DNA of 64,000 bases from contig NC_080558.1 of assembly GCF_030253575.1 (NCBI RefSeq), forward strand, positions 20,962,611-21,026,610, written 5' to 3'. Shown in pieces: positions 44,540 through 56,528 of this stretch; positions within the stretch are counted from its first letter, which is position 1; each line of letters opens with the position of its first letter. Position numbers and translations under genes: made by a program. Below the pieces are notes generated by a model that was not told the DNA's origin, ran no database searches, and saw only the letters and a list, made by a program, of their open reading frames with translations. The stretch comes from Rhododendron vialii. Its lineage: Eukaryota; Streptophyta; Magnoliopsida; Ericales; Ericaceae.

Positions 44540-47500
44540 AAGTTGAAAGCTATCCCTGAAGTCATGGTCCTCTCCTGCATTTAAACATAGACCGCACGAG
44601 TAAGTATTTGGGTAAGCCGCAATACTTTTACGCTAGTGTCGTTTTCCACTCTCTATTTTCAATTTGAACATTCCTACTTTCACACTTTAGGTTAACTTGC
44701 AATGTACCCCTTCTGTTGATTAAAACGTTAAATCAGTGACAAAAAAAATGTTGACTCAGTTGCATGTGACTTCGTTAAAGGTATAACAATCCTTGTTCAA
44801 CCCATTTCTCTTAAAAGCCAATCATCAAGTTATTGAAAAAATAGATAAAGCAATAAATAACGGTATTAAGGTATTTTTTACCTAAACTTAAGAGTATAGA
44901 GGTCTTTTTGGCCTTTTTTTTTTCCCAGTACAACACTTATTCTAAAACTCACGGTCAAGCACCCTTAACAACTGTCGCCGAAACCTACCACCACCAAGCA
45001 CTACCATCGCCTACGTACCCTTGGTGGCCCATGGATCTGATCACTCGAGGTTTATTTTACTTCTACATTTCTATGGGTTGTCAAAACAAATGTCTCGACC
45101 AAGTTTTTACTTATCTCTAGTTAACTTAATTTATTGCATCAACGATTATACTTACAAAATAGACGACACAGATAAACAAAATAGAAATAAATGAGTACTC
45201 CTATTTTCTCACATGATATTGACATGAAAAGATCAAAATCCCAAAGTAACAGACCCCCTTTTGGAAGAGATTATTCAGTTTCCCGGAAGCCACAGAGAAT
45301 ATGGTGGGATCCATACGCTTTGTCATGCACTCTGTAGAATATGGGGTGGAAGGAACCACCGGCCATTGAACGGAGAAGTGAGATGAAACTAGTCAATTCT
45401 TTCAAAAGCAAAATCACACGGCATATGTACTCTCTCAGTCTCAATATGGGACACAAACCTCAGAGATAAGAAGGACGCATGATCTCTTTTCAAATTTTAG
45501 CACTGTTTTCTGGACGACTTTTGGGATTCAAATTCTGCAATCAACAGAAAGGGAATAAATAAATAAATAAATAAAACCCATTTTTGGTACGTGAAGGCAG
45601 AATTTAGACTCGTAGTGCCTACTCATCTGCTGGTTCATTGTTGTGATTTTATGCCTAATTAACTAGACTAATTTATCATTAACGTGTAAAATGATGAAGA
45701 GTCTTTGAAGATGATTAGGGCACTGCCAGATTCAATTCCACGGCCGTCAACCACGTGTTGCACATTTTGTAATAAATAAATCAATTTCTAATTAATCACA
45801 AAAACCAGGTCAGCTCTGGAGGGTCTAAACACGATTAACTTTTTCTCTTGTCTTTTTCTCTCTCTATTTATCGAAACCGGATTGAGGAGTGGTTTAATTG
45901 AGGCTAAGGCCATAGGGAAGAAAAATTATTTAAGTGCTGTGAATTACGGGAGTCCCACTTCGGGTGTTGTGATTTGGTTTGGAAGTTTGGAACTATTCGG
46001 ACTCATCAATCATATATAAATCGATTTAATCGAATATTTGTAGAGCATAAATGTAGTCGCGGATCTAGGAATTCAATAGACGAGGGGCACCGATTCATGA
46101 AAGTTAATATGATAATGCATGCGACACTAAAAATATTCATCACAGAATACTAAAGTTTTTGTTGAGTGTGGCTTCAATAATGCGTTCGCAGCAATGCTCG
46201 TCCGGACGGGGCCTAGGGCCAACCGGAGGACCCATGGTGGACAAAATTTGAGACCACTCCTGTCCGGATGGGCGACTGGGCATGCAAGACAACACAATTT
46301 AAATGTTTCCTACGGTCTTAGAGTTTTTACTACTTATTTTGGTGAGAGAAACCTAGAGAGATTGAGATACATTGAGAGGAGATTGGAGTTTGTAATCCTT
46401 ATTAATTACGGTGGATTAATGTCCCTTTCCCCGTGGAGTAGATACGCAGCTCCTACTTTAAACCATGTAAATCTTTTTGTTATTGTGTGCTTGGTTTCTT
46501 GCTTTCCTTGTATTCGTTTCATCTCTATTGTTCTTGAGATCGATTATGCTTGATATATAATCATTGTTTCTTCCGCATATCGCACAACATGAATTTGTAT
46601 TATATACATGTCGTCAGCTGGCTATATGTATGATCTTGATGTTTAGCTGTTAATTTATCAATGTCTGACAAACTTGATCTTTTGATTGAGTTATCTATTC
46701 AAATAGATTAATAAAATGAATGACTCTGATCAATTTTCCGAGTAGGGGATGAGCCCATGATTACCTAACAGCACATGGTCGCTGAGGGTGGCTAGCTAAC
46801 CCGCCGCTAATCCCTCTAGCTAATTACCCCTCACTTATTGCTAAATGATCTTTCTGCTGCTTGTAAATTGGAAAATTTTCAAAATTACACCCATGTAGTT
46901 ACGGTATTTTTCAGGACAACATAACCGAAGGGTAGGTTTTGTACTTTACCCCTAATGAAGGAAAAAAAAAGGGCATGTACTCATTACTAAAGGCGAGTGT
47001 AGTACTCTATCCGTCTCATTTTATTTGTCCACTTTTTTAACTTTTACATGTCTCAAAATGTGTGTCCAATTTGAGACTAACTTGTTAACATTTTCTTAAT
47101 ATCCTCCCTATATTAAAAAATTATGCTTTAGAGAATGTGCATTCTCAGTTAATGTTAAAAAAGTGAAGGGCATTCTTGAAAAATCAAAGTTTTTTACTAG
47201 TACTCATTGTTGTTCCCTTAATAAGTTAGAGACATTTCAAAAATGAATTCCTAGGAAACTTTATAAGAGGAGTCTTTTATTTTTATTTTTAACATTTATC
47301 AGATAACTTCATATCAAATTATTTTTGTAGTGTTTGAATCTGAGCAGTTTTTCAAAAATGCTAGCAGAAACTGTTTTATAAAAAACTACACGGATCAAGC
47401 CATTCTCGATATTTTTTTGAGTTGATTTCTTGAGAGTATCTTTAATATCACGTTTTAAACACATTGAACAATTTGGATCATCAGAATTTTATTGGAAAAT

Positions 47501-47735
47501 GAAATGTGCAGAGGGTGCGAACCGTAAGAGGAGTGGATCGGAAGTGAACTGATATACATATATGATCTTGTCATCTATACTTATATAGAAAAGTATTTCT
47601 TGTTTTGCTAATTCAATGTTTGTCATTTTCACGAATAAGGGAGAAGAAAAGTGGGACACCAGCACTTTCGCAAAGGGGAGTTGCCTCGAAATAACCTGAC
47701 TTCTTTTCTTGTACTCAATTCGTGAGTGCCTAAGG
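44540..47735. other. no gene recognised; scattered repeat remnants
   Basis: AT-rich. (AAAT)n occurs near 45557-45575. 46200-46560 has the look of an LTR R/U5 region (a CCCCGTGGAGTAGATACGC phrase, then AACCATGTAAATC and T-rich DNA), common in plant copia LTRs, but no partner is seen. A lone Stowaway-like left end (TACTCTATCCGTCTCATT) occurs near 47006. Confidence 0.4.
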
Positions 47736-47855
47736 TTTTTTTTTTTTTTTTTTTTTTCAAAATGGTAGAAATTTTCATTAATAAAAATAGCTCAATACAT
47801 CAAATAAGATGATTATCATTCCCAAAAGAATACAATAACCAAACAGGAGAAATAG

Positions 47856-48174
47856 GGACGGAGCCATGAGGGGCCAACCGTCCCTGCAAGAAGAAAAAGA
47901 AACGCAATCATTATATGTAAAAAAAAAAATTACTATGAAGGTATATAGGCTCATCCCTGTGTAGAATTTTGAAAAAATAATAATAATTTTAACCTTTGAA
48001 TTACGAGGATATCAACATTAATTACTAAAGGCTAAGGGCTAAAATATAACAAAAAAATAAAACTATAAGGTTAATATTGTGAATATTCAAGTAATAAACT
48101 TCAATCTTTCGTTAGATGGGTTTAGTATTTTACAGTTTTATTTCTTTTTGCCCTAAAATCTCAATGGCACACCA

Positions 48175-48219
<45 letters not shown>

Positions 48220-48629
48220 CACAAACATCCTCAATTATTAAGACTTCAAAGGCAATTTCGAGAAAATAGAGACAGCTGAGAAGAGATTTTAGAAACCCAA
48301 AGTAATTTTGGTGAAATTTAAGTTGTAGGTATGTCTTTTCCCAATTGTTGTTCTAGACTTCTCCTAATTCTTTATTTTTTGACTGGTAAAATCAAGTAAC
48401 ATGAAAGCCCATGTACCAAATTCGTCTAGTTGTGATGAATGAAAAAAAGAAGATGAACAATAAAGAAAAACAATACACATACATCAAGATCGATCCCATT
48501 AGTTAAACCGATTTACGTATTTATATTATTTTGAATTTTAATGTATTTATGTGATTATGCATATGTATTTTTATTTTTTTCTCGCATGCACAATCGCCCC
48601 TGCATGGTGAAAATCCTGACTCTGTCCCT
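47856..48629. mobile_element. TIR transposon inside the LINE-like tail
   Basis: Ends GGACGGAGCCATG and (reverse complement) AGGGACAGAGTCAGG, flanked by GGAGAA(A/C)TAG at 47846-47855 and 48630-48639. Non-coding, containing a (CT)n tract. Mutator-like by duplication length, but the superfamily is unsure. Confidence 0.6.
48181..48217. repeat. (CT)n microsatellite
   Basis: 37 bases of CT within the TIR element at 47856-48629. Confidence 0.95.
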
Positions 48630-49144
48630 GGAGAACTAGATTCCCAAGTTTAAACTCCAGAACCTCGCAAACCACAAGCCAACTGCCAGCCAGCTCATTA
48701 TACAACAAACGCAAGCGACAACGAGCACTGGATACCACTACGAAACTTAGAACACATCCAATACCAGCACCCACCGGATCTAGGAAAACCAGACCTGGAC
48801 ATAGCCCGAACTAGGGAAACCAACCGGGAGAAACTCCCAAACATGGGAGAGAGATTCCCCATAAGAGAAGAAACTAAAACCAAACAAAATACAAAAACGA
48901 AACCAACAAAATCTAAAACCACCAACTTTCCTTCTCTTTTATTTGGCCGACTCTCCGTCAACCCCAAACTCGCCGGATCTGCACCTATCAGGAGGGTTGA
49001 AAGGGGAAGGAAGGAATCAGAGGCAAACCGGACCGAGTAGAGACTGCGTCGAATGGATTGATAGCACAATATCGTAGCTTCTGAAGGAAAGACACCGAGC
49101 CACCAAATCTGAAAAAACGTCACCTGTACATTGCCCCAAAGCAC

Positions 49145-49500
49145 TGCTGAAGATGGTCGGGAGGATGGAGGGGGGAGAGGTAAGGGCAGAGATCCTTCAA
49201 GGAGGAGTTGAATGAAATAAATAAAGTAATAAGTGATTAAGGTTCCGTTCTGCTAAGAAAATTTTTAAATAAGTACTTATATTTTGGATTAAAGGTGATG
49301 CATTATGAGAGAATGACATGTTTCGTAAAGTAAAAAATAAATACTTAAAAAATAAAAATCTTAGTAGAATGAGACTTAAATACGTTTGATAATCATATTT
49401 TGCATTATTAAAAAAATTAAGTTCCTCCTAAAATGTAGGCTTAAAAGTTAATAAAAATTAAATGGTTTTGAGCTACTTAATTATGACTAAATTTATGCGT
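49145..49500. other. no gene recognised
   Basis: AT-rich, with a phrase GTTCCGTTCTGCTAAGAAAA near 49243 like the ends of some MITEs, without a visible partner. Confidence 0.35.
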
Positions 49501-49915
49501 GCTCGAATTCAACCCTTTCCTCCTCCATCACTACCCTCCACACCACCGACATCATCATTGTCATCACCATCACCACAACTCTACCACCACCACTACCACC
49601 ACTCTGGTCGCTTCGATCTACAACCACTAGTACTACTGTAGATACTGCCACCACCATTTTGCCACAACCACCACCACCACTATCACTCTCATCGTCGTCG
49701 CCACTATCATTACCACACTAGCACTACCACAAACACTTTGTCGCCGCCACTGCCACTACTACAACCACCACCACCACTCCACCACTACCACCATCACTCC
49801 ACCACCACCACTACCACCATCGCTCCACCATAACCACCACTACCACCATCACTACACCACCACTACTTCCACCACCAGGCCACCACTCCACGCCCACCAC
49901 CACCATCACTCCATC
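49501..49915. repeat. degenerate (CCA)n low-complexity region
   Basis: About 400 bases of imperfect CCA/CCACCACT repeats with strong strand asymmetry (almost no G). It would read as poly-Thr/Pro/His in some frames, but stops and frame changes show it is not a gene. Confidence 0.9.
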
Positions 49916-50251
49916 ATTAGCAGAATTAAAATAGAATTATTTAACTAATGCAATTAAAATTAATTCATCATTTATTTTAATTCAGAGCTTAATATGTTTA
50001 GCAAATAACTTTCAAGATTTAATTCAGCAATCACCTTTTAGTACTTAAGTTTCGGCTTTTAATTTTAATTTTTAGTTTTATCAAACAACACTTAAAATAG
50101 GAAAAGATTGCGGTTCAATTAATCTAGCTCCAAAGTAGAATTACTCCATATAAACCCACTCACGTCAGACTTTTCTTATTCGATCTGCCCAAATCCTTAT
50201 AAAAACTCGATAAGGGTATATATTGAGAAAAGAGATTAAGGATAAAAAGAA

Positions 50252-50684
50252 CGAAAATGCTAGACACACAACCACTCCCACACAACAACTCACACAACCG
50301 CTAACGGCATGCTGACGTCAGCGCAAAACAACGTCGTTTTGATAATTAAAAAAAAAAAAAAAGGGTCTCGGAACAGAGAAACCTCCCTTTTCCCTTTCCC
50401 TTCTCCCTTCTCGTTCAGACTAACCCACAACAAAGCCACAAGGAAAAGCTTCACATCGTCCACACTAACCAGGAACAACGTCAACTACACTTCATTTTTT
50501 TCAACTTTTTTGGAGCAAGGCCAGAAGGTAGAAATTTCGAATTAGGGGTTTCTCAAAATTTTCGAATTAGGTTCTTTTTTTTAGTTTGGCAGCACAACAT
50601 TTTAGGATTTCTCAAATTGAAACCCTCTAATTGATGAGGATGAGGAGTAGATAGTGGGGGGAATTAATCTATCAATCTGAAACA

Positions 50685-50727
<43 letters not shown>

Positions 50728-51081
50728 TCGTCGTGGACAGAGAGAGAGAGAGACCTTCGTCGTGGACAGCGTCGGGGTGCCAGAAGCCGGTGCTGGTGGC
50801 GGTCGCCGGTGATGGGGGAGCAGCTGGGGTTGGCGGTCGCCGTCGAGCAGCTGGAGTTGTGGTGGGAGCCCGTCCCTCGCTTCTGTGTCTGTATTTTGAA
50901 CGAGATGGGAGAAGGGAGAAGGGAAAGGGAAAAGGGGGGTTTTTCTGTTCCGAGACCTTTTTTTTTTTTTTTTAAATTATCAAAACGACGTCGTTTTGCG
51001 CTGACGTCAACATGACGTCAGCTTGACGTCAGCGGTTGTGTGAGTTGTTGTGTGTGAGTGGTTGTGTATCTAGCATTTTCG
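50252..51081. mobile_element. Mutator-like element (MULE) with long TIRs
   Basis: Arms of about 170 bp at both ends start CGAAAATGCTAGA(C/T)ACACAAC and are flanked by the 9-bp TSD TAAAA(A/C)GAA (50243-50251, 51082-51090). The arms contain TGACGTCA sites (one left, three right), a poly(A)/poly(T) run and a CTCCCTTTTCCC tract. The interior has (GA)n at 50687-50724 and a duplicated GACCTTCGTCGTGGACAG. No transposase; open frames are by-products of the simple sequence. Confidence 0.85.
50687..50724. repeat. (GA)n microsatellite
   Basis: 38 bases of GA inside the MULE, followed by a second short GA run and a repeated 18-base word. Confidence 0.95.
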
Positions 51082-51224
51082 TAAAACGAATTTTCCAAAA
51101 CAAGGTGTAACATGGCCCACAAAAGAGAGAATCCAAGAGAAATGATAACCTGAGAATTGATAAAATCTTTTCTTGACCCTAGTAGTAAATAATAATATTT
51201 GACCTTGACTTCATCATCTTTTGT

Positions 51225-51327
51225 ACGAGAGAATCTCTCTCTCATATCATGCTTTTGTACGAGAATATCTCTCTCTCTCTTTCTCTCAATCTCTCTCTCT
51301 CTCTCTCTCATAATGCTTTTGTACGAG

Positions 51328-51361
<34 letters not shown>
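51225..51361. repeat. composite CT minisatellite
   Basis: Three copies of a unit made of (AT)GCTTTTGTACGAGAAT(A)T followed by a CT tract of growing length (about 51222, 51250, 51310). The unit expands both by whole-unit duplication and by CT slippage. Confidence 0.88.
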
Positions 51362-51365
<4 letters not shown>

Positions 51366-51483
51366 AATGATACACCACGCTACGTTCGGTAGGAATTTAG
51401 TAACATGATACAATAGTTATTTATAACACTCTCTCACCCTCTTATACATACATACATCCGATCAAAATAATTTAGTTTTGTTA

Positions 51484-52556
51484 GGCCATCCACAGTGGCA
51501 TAATCAAAAGCAAATTATTTTTAAAGTTAACAATATTTGGGTAAAAGATAGCTCACAATGGTATAATCAAACTTAACAACATTCTTAGAAATAATCAAAT
51601 TTTGGGCTTTGGATAACCAAAACTAGCAATCTTTTTCAATAATCAAAATTTGTGGATCTCACACCACATAAGTTAACTGGTTCTAAAATTTATATACACG
51701 CGTGTTTCAAATGGTATTTTCTTCTTATTTTCTTTGCCTGCTATATATCTCATTTTCTTCAGCCACGAACTCTTTCTTTTTCTTTCCCTTCAAAAGTAAA
51801 GCTCATATCTTTCGATCATTTACAATTCAACTCATTGTCGCCGGATTAAGGTATTTCACTTTTTTTCTCATTTTTATTTTATTCTTTTTTGTTCCTCTCC
51901 TTGTGGTAGAGTACATGAAGAACCTTGCATTCTTTTACAAATTCAAGAACACATCTGTTTTTTTTTTTTTTTGAGTACATGATTTTTTTTCTAAATTCAT
52001 AATATGAGGGAAGAAAGTCACCAATTTTTTCTCCAAAATTAAGAAAGAAAATCGATATATTTTTGCCCAAAAAAAACGTAATGGAGGGAAGTGATCAATG
52101 GTGGAAAACATTTGTCGCCGCATTAAGGTATTTCACTTTTTTTTTTTCATTTTTTTTAATTCTTTTTTCGTTCCTCTCCTTGTGGTTGAGTACATAAAGA
52201 ACCTTACATTTTTTTACAAATTCAAGAACACATCTATTTTTTTTTTTTGAGTACATGATTTTTTTCCAAATTCATAATATTAGGGAAGGAAGTCACCAAT
52301 TTTTTTTCCAAAATTAAAGGAGAAAATCGATATATTTTTGTCAAAAAAAAAGTGTAATGGAGGGAAGTGATCAACGGTGCAAAACACAAGGGGAGAGAGA
52401 GTGAAATTATAGTGTATCCCTTATTTTAGTTATGGACTAGAAGTGACCATTGTGGACCTCAACATTGTTAAGCTTAGCAACCTCTTAAATGGATAATCAA
52501 AAGCTGATGTGTCAACTTTTGGTTATCCATTTTTGATTATGCCATTGTGGATGGCC
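51484..52556. mobile_element. Harbinger-like TIR element with internal duplication
   Basis: Ends GGCCATCCACAGTGGCATAA and (reverse complement) GGCCATCCACAATGGCATAA, with TTA on both sides (51481-51483, 52557-52559). Inside, a 277-bp block (51837-52113) is repeated from 52114 to about 52385. No coding; several poly(T) runs. Confidence 0.82.
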
Positions 52557-52559
52557 TTA

Positions 52560-53627
52560 AGTTTTAGTGACTGAAAAGGATTTTGAATCGAAAGCTAACA
52601 ATGAGACATATAGTACATAAAACTTTTTGTTTTTGAATACTGCTAGTACATGGAACTTGCTAAGAACCAAACCCCGATATCAATCCAATTTTGTTCCGAT
52701 TTTGGTCCCATGCTCTTAGTACTATCCACAAACGTGCAATTGTAAAGTATTTCACATAAATAGTGCACAAAACATCCACAAAAATAGTTTTAGCAATTTC
52801 ATTCGTTGACATTCAAACCTGAATTCATCTACCAAATATTTCATATCTACTGCTACCAAAACAATTCGCAAAAATGGGAAGTGGGGCCGTGGGAGATGTC
52901 CTTAATTGATGGGATAAAATTTATGGTAATCCCATATATAGGAACTATTGTGTTTATCTTTTGACTCACTTTATTGCCAAACTTGTTTCGATCGGTACGC
53001 TTTTGCGGTATGTGCTAGAGAGTTTTGGTTTCGTGTCTGGATGAAAGACTCGATTTTATATTTTGATGGAACCTGTCTATCTTTCATGTACCAGGTGTGT
53101 ATTAGGTTCGTATAATTAATGTATTTTGGATAGAATTAATTTCTTTATAAGTGTCGTTGGGCTTCAAGAATCATTGATCAAAAAGACTTACGAACTTATG
53201 CAATACAATTAAAGGTGTGGATCAAAAAGAAACTCCAGCTGGATCCGAAATAAACTCAGCACCGTTGGATCTTAGTTACTTTATAAATTTGACCATTGGT
53301 ATGAATAAGACAATTCAACTTTTGGCCTCAATAGATCTCCACAGTTAGATTTTAGTTTAGAACAATTTAGACCAACAAAATAAATATATATGGAGCGGAA
53401 GAGATTAAACTAGTTATGTTCTATGCTAACAACGGTTCAATATCGTGGTTTAGATTTTTTCTTTCTTTTTTGATGTACCCTTAACAAGGTTATAATAAAA
53501 AAAATTTGCTGATAAAAACAAAACGATTCTAAAATATAGAATCAACAATGAACAACTAAAACTACCTGTTCTCTTAGTTTTCAAAACAAAGAACTAGACC
53601 TCTAAACATAGAGTCAAACAACTAAAC
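52560..53627. other. no gene recognised
   Basis: AT-rich intergenic DNA with no supportable feature. Confidence 0.4.
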
Positions 53628-56174
53628 GGCTCCCAAAGTATTAGCGAGTTGTTAATTTCGTGCCCAACATTTAAATTGTGTGTTTAAATGATCCCTAACC
53701 CTAACGTTGTTTAGTTTTCCGTCAAAAGAGAGGGCATTCTTGGTATTTCACTCTCACCCTCACATGTCAAGAATTAGAGAGCTTCTCTTCTCCGGTGCCT
53801 CTCCACCCCTTCGACCAACTTACCCCATCTTTTTGCATTCCCACAACCATAAACAGCCTTAACTTCTATCTTAACTGAATCAATCTTTTCTGAATCCGGG
53901 TGTGAATCAACCATATCAATAACCGGATTTCTATTTACCCAAACAAAAAAAAAACCGGATTTCCTTCAATTGGAGCTTTCAAATTACCCAATTCCTAAAA
54001 ACCCATCTCCCAAACCTGTTTCTCTACAAGACCCACCCTTTTCATTACCAAACACCTCTTAATTGCTTGAACTTCCATCATCATCTTCATGTTTCTCCAC
54101 AAAAAGTGTCAAAACCAAATCGGCTTAGAATGCGGACATGCCAGGACAGGATTGCTGTCCGAGTTGTTTTAAGGCCTTCGTGCCTCAAAATCTGACTTCT
54201 TTCGAGTGATTGTGCTTGGCCCAAAGGGTAAGGCCTAGTGATGGTTTGTTGGTTGCCTTTGCGAGCGAATGACTTAAAATTTTCTTATCGTTGTTAGAAC
54301 AATGGAAAGAAAGTTAAAGCGAAGCTAAACTTGAATCAAACAAACTCCATTAACGATTTAATGAGGCTTGGGTACAGAAAAAGTGATGAAAACTTAAACT
54401 ACTTTGGAGTGAATACAAGTAATGCTTTAAAGAAATGAAAATGTAGGTGCATAAGCTATGAGCTTTGAGGTCGTGGACCATTGCCAAGGCCTCCAAAACT
54501 GAGAGTTATAGGAGCTACAGGTCTTGAGCTGCTTCAAAAAGCTCCAATGCATGACTGCCATGTGGCCTTCTAGCAAAAGCTTGGGCTTGAGCAACTTCGA
54601 AATGCTCCAATAAGGGGCTGCTCTCTGAACAAAACATGCCTTTTACTCCAAGAAAACGGCAAAGGCCTGAGAAATCCCTCTTCTATTTGTAAAAGGGCAA
54701 AAAGAATTTCAGTTCCTGCAGCATCCAGGCCATTTGAGCTGCTTCAAATACTCAAGCTTTTGCTTGAATGGACTCCTTCCGGGCCCACCACAACTAAAAA
54801 CTACTATTACTCCAGGCTTTTCCTATCATTTTATTGGGCCTTGCACTTCTTGTGGTCCCTCGAATCCTTTGAGCCTGATTCCTTATGGAAAAAGAATCGA
54901 AAATTAAAATATCAAGCAGACCTGGGTGAGTTGCTTGTGAGCAGCTTGCTTAGGTCTGCAAAAGTCATTCACTAGCATCTTCATGGGTTGCATGTACGCC
55001 ATTTGTCACTGGCCTTGCCTCATGCTGAAGAATGGGGTCCCACCAGTTCAGACCTTGAGCTGCTTGTGAGCAGCTTACCCAGATCTGCCTAGCAAAAATA
55101 TTCTAGGCCTTTGAGCTGTTTGTGAGCAGCTTAAGGCCCCTTTCTTGCTCATTAAAGGCTTTGAATGATGTTCTTAACGCAGCAGGCCTATACGTCAATT
55201 GGGCCTGAACTTGTAGTAAATCACAGGCCTTTGTGCATTGTAAGCCTTCTGAGCCCAAGCCTGGTGAGAAAATCAAGGCTCCTTCCGATTTGGGCCTACT
55301 ACGTACGCTTTGTTACCCCTAGGAATCTGGGTTAGGCCTGAACAAAAAACTCAAGCCTAGTGGACTAATTTGAGACTTGGGCCTTTAACTGATTTGAGCC
55401 TTTATGGAAGGCCCAACATTTCTTAAGAACCGGCCTTAATTCGTGGGCAACCGGACGTAAGGTCTTTCGAGGTTAGAGCCTTGACCTTCGAAGCCACCTT
55501 TTAACCCGTAAATTTATTTTCTGATTTTTGGCAAAAAATGGTTGTAAACACGTCATCACTGAACTATTTTCTGACTTTGTATTAGAGCCAGCCATATCCA
55601 TCACAGGGGTTTCTTCAATCCAATCATCTAAACAGTCGCAATCTCGTCCATTTTTTTCAGCTCAAAGGGTTGTTGATGGAGTTCCTCATCAACGGTGGAG
55701 TCCCTCAAGAAAAGCACCATTTTTTTTGAGAAATAATAAAATTAGGGAAATTGGGAGTGAGAATAATCAAGTTTTGATTGGACAAAGCTTTTGCTTCTCA
55801 GGGTTAGGGTTAATTTGACGAAGATGAGGAGGTCGGAGGAGGAAGTGACTTTGCTTTGTTCTCTTTGTAATTTAAATTTTCAAAAAATTCCCCTTAAATT
55901 CTCTCTACTTTCAACATTTCTCTCTCTATCTCTTTTCATTTATTACCCTTACTATTTTTCAAAAAACTTTTCAAATTCCAATCCAAACAAAGCAGAGTTT
56001 GGGGTTTGAAAAAGATGACAATATGTGAAATACCAAGAATGCCCTCCTTTTTGACGGAAAAACTAAACAGCATTAGGCTAGGAACCATATAGACACATTT
56101 TAAATGTTGAGGACAAAATTGGTTAAATGTGTACATTAGGAACGAAATTGACAGTTTACTAATACTTTGGGGAC
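53628..56174. mobile_element. large TIR element (possible Pack-type), interrupted
   Basis: Both ends share inverted CCCAAAGTATTAG, (A/T)GTTTAGTTTT(T)CCGTCAAAA and GAGGGCATTCTTGGTATTTCA over about 130-170 bp. Interior segments next to the TIRs (53760-54100, 55540-55940) look like gene-derived sequence, with moderate GC and the open frame 55528-55818, but I cannot name a source. No transposase seen. The middle is a separate insertion (54107-55533). TSD not resolved. Confidence 0.65.
54107..55533. mobile_element. probable solo LTR inside the TIR element
   Basis: Begins TGTCAAAA and ends TTTTGGCA, a short inverted repeat with TG..CA ends. The flanks AAAAG and AAAAA could be an imperfect 5-bp TSD. 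GC content differs from the host element. It contains recurring GAGCTGCTT(G/C) and GAGCAGCTT words and many AAGGCCT words, with no protein. Confidence 0.45.
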
Positions 56175-56528
56175 CAAAAAGATGACCAGACTAAGCTGAG
56201 TTTGGTTTGTTTTTTGAAAAATAATATAAATAATAAATAAAAAGAGATAAAGAGAGAAGTATTGAAAATAAGAAAAAAAAATTTAAAAATTCTTTTTAAG
56301 AAGCAAAGCAAACACAACATAAAAGGCGACTTATTGGACATGCTTTACTGGCAGATGCATGAGTCGGAACGCAATACTAGCCAGGAGCCCATCTTTCACC
56401 CAAAGAAGCAACCGCGCGCTTGCTTGCTCGTAGAAGCCCGAGAGTCAAGATTCTTTTACATTATTTTTTATTAAAGGGTGGACCAGCTAAGCGTTAGTCG
56501 TTTCGTCCCTTGCTGTAGTTAGTCCTAG

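Larger units (their letters stand above)
47736..49144 (-). mobile_element. LINE-like retroposon tail, split by a TIR element
   Basis: A run of 21 T at 47736-47756 is the poly(A) tail of a minus-strand retroposon, followed by sequence of the type that ends plant L1 LINEs (TTATTAATGAAAATTTC-like on the minus strand). The right part (48640-49144) has a long minus-strand frame rich in hydrophobic residues, typical of LINE 3' ends, but no RT motif. The element at 47856-48629 interrupts it. The 5' end is truncated and not placed. Confidence 0.5.

Noticed and set aside
46194..46553. A 119-codon frame.
   Set aside because: The region looks like the R/U5 part of a copia LTR; the frame has no known content.
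48698..49144. A 148-codon minus-strand hydrophobic frame.
   Set aside because: Lies in a LINE-like 3' region without any RT or endonuclease motif.
49501..49915. Possible His/Pro/Thr-rich protein.
   Set aside because: Frame breaks and pure CCA composition show low-complexity DNA.
50733..50975. A Gly/Arg/Ala-rich frame in the MULE.
   Set aside because: Composed of GA repeat and TIR sequence; no gene capture could be shown.
51018..51413. A 131-codon minus-strand Arg/Glu-rich frame.
   Set aside because: Translation of CT microsatellites.
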